In this document: one piece after another, positions 63,355-64,000 of the stretch | Numbering within the stretch: the stretch's first letter is position 1 | Layout: the number at the start of each line of letters is the position of its first letter | Source of the DNA: Aurelia coerulea | Lineage: Eukaryota > Cnidaria > Scyphozoa > Semaeostomeae > Ulmaridae | Length of the DNA stretch: 64,000 nucleotides | Direction: 5' to 3' | Assembly (NCBI GenBank): GCA_039566865.1 | Contig: CM076955.1 | Location: 18,893,501 to 18,957,500, forward strand | Position numbers and translations under genes: made by a program | The notes under the pieces: model-generated | Seen by the model: only the letters and a program-made list of their open reading frames with translations | Database searches by the model: none | Told to the model about the DNA's origin: nothing

Positions 63355-63882
63355 AGCATATAGGTTCCAAATCTTTAACTCGGCGCAAAAGGTGGGTGTA
63401 AAATTCTATGACCTATCTCTTCTGATTGAATGGCTTGAAAAAAACTTTAGATACTTATCTATAATTCTACCGTTGGACTTTTCAGAAATTTTGAATATTT
63501 TTGGAAATTATAGCGTATCTTACATTTCAACTCATTTCAGGATGTGACGTCATCAAATTTCTAAATCATAAACCAGATGAGTGACAGACTTCTGCTCGAT
63601 ACCATATTGTAGGCATTCATAAACTATGGTTTTCTTCGAAATTACTTCATGTTGCGTCAAACAGTTTAGAAATTACGATGGTTTTAAGTTTTTTTTTGAA
63701 AATTGTTCTTGAATTCTTGAAAAAGAAGAAAAACACTCTAATTCTGAAAATATTGAAGATTTCAGAAAAGTTCAACGGTAGAATTATAGATAAATAGCTA
63801 AAGTTTCTTTGAAATCATTCAGTTCAAAGAAATAGGTCACTCAATTTTACACCAGCCTTTTTAAAGATTTGGAACCTATGCT
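63355..63882. mobile_element. Mutator-like MITE, family M, copy 4
   Basis: TAGGTTCCAAATCTTTAAC and AAAGGTGGGTGTAAAATTC at the left; GAGTGACC-side AATTTTACACCAGCCTTTTT and AAAGATTTGGAACCTATGCT at the right. GCCTTCTTC flanks both sides exactly (9 bp). It is inverted relative to copies 2 and 3. Confidence 0.9.
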
Positions 63883-64000
63883 GCCTTCTTCTCGGTTTTT
63901 AATGTTATTATACCTCGCACCTGCTGGTGGGAAGACTCATCGTAAGGAATGAGCGCAGTGTCGGGAATGCTGCGTGGTAAAAAAAGTACTGCTTCAATGA

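Overview
This window is eukaryotic DNA, most likely from an early-branching or marine invertebrate animal. It has many introns, an AT-rich background, CR1/L2-type LINE tails, and a very dense load of short inverted-repeat transposons. A cnidarian, a sponge or another marine invertebrate would all fit; the sequence alone does not settle which. There are no bacterial-type operons. Almost all long open frames are chance frames inside repeats.

The one gene that can be read from end to end is EIF3D (translation initiation factor eIF3 subunit d) on the minus strand. Its 13 coding exons lie between 39,799 (start codon) and 7,252 (stop codon). They join in frame at consensus GT-AG sites into a 540-residue protein, against about 548 residues in human. 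About 1.6 kb of coding sequence is spread over 32.5 kb, and the introns are packed with mobile elements. Two further coding pieces are supported less well. One is a last exon at 49,606-50,185 (minus) encoding a Ser/Pro/Asn/Tyr-rich tail like that of a transcription regulator. The other is a possible first exon at 24,595-24,812 (minus) inside EIF3D intron 7.

Layout: 1-5,393 is a 69-bp satellite array with higher-order duplications that runs off the left edge. 5,394-7,250 holds MITEs and a LINE tail whose 3' end touches the EIF3D stop codon. 7,252-39,799 is EIF3D with its introns. These contain TA-flanked MITEs, a Mutator-like MITE family with 9-bp target duplications, a hAT-like MITE, several LINE 3' fragments, a tRNA-headed SINE and a 115-bp tandem triplication that includes the end of exon 10. 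39,800-49,243 is intergenic and repeat-rich, with LINE reverse-transcriptase remnants, a 196-bp tandem repeat and nested MITEs. 49,244-50,185 is the last exon of the unknown gene with a MITE just past its stop codon. 50,186-64,000 is mostly foldback elements, degenerate tandem repeats and unexplained AT-rich DNA, and may be intron of the unknown gene.

The strongest unusual signals are structural: the tandem triplication of an exon end with its splice donor next to a transposon terminus, the LINE tail abutting a stop codon, the satellite monomer with a palindromic core that is a consensus splice donor on both strands, and a nested foldback family with 9-bp target duplications and a recurring open frame. 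No defence system, metabolic cluster or complete transposase gene was found.
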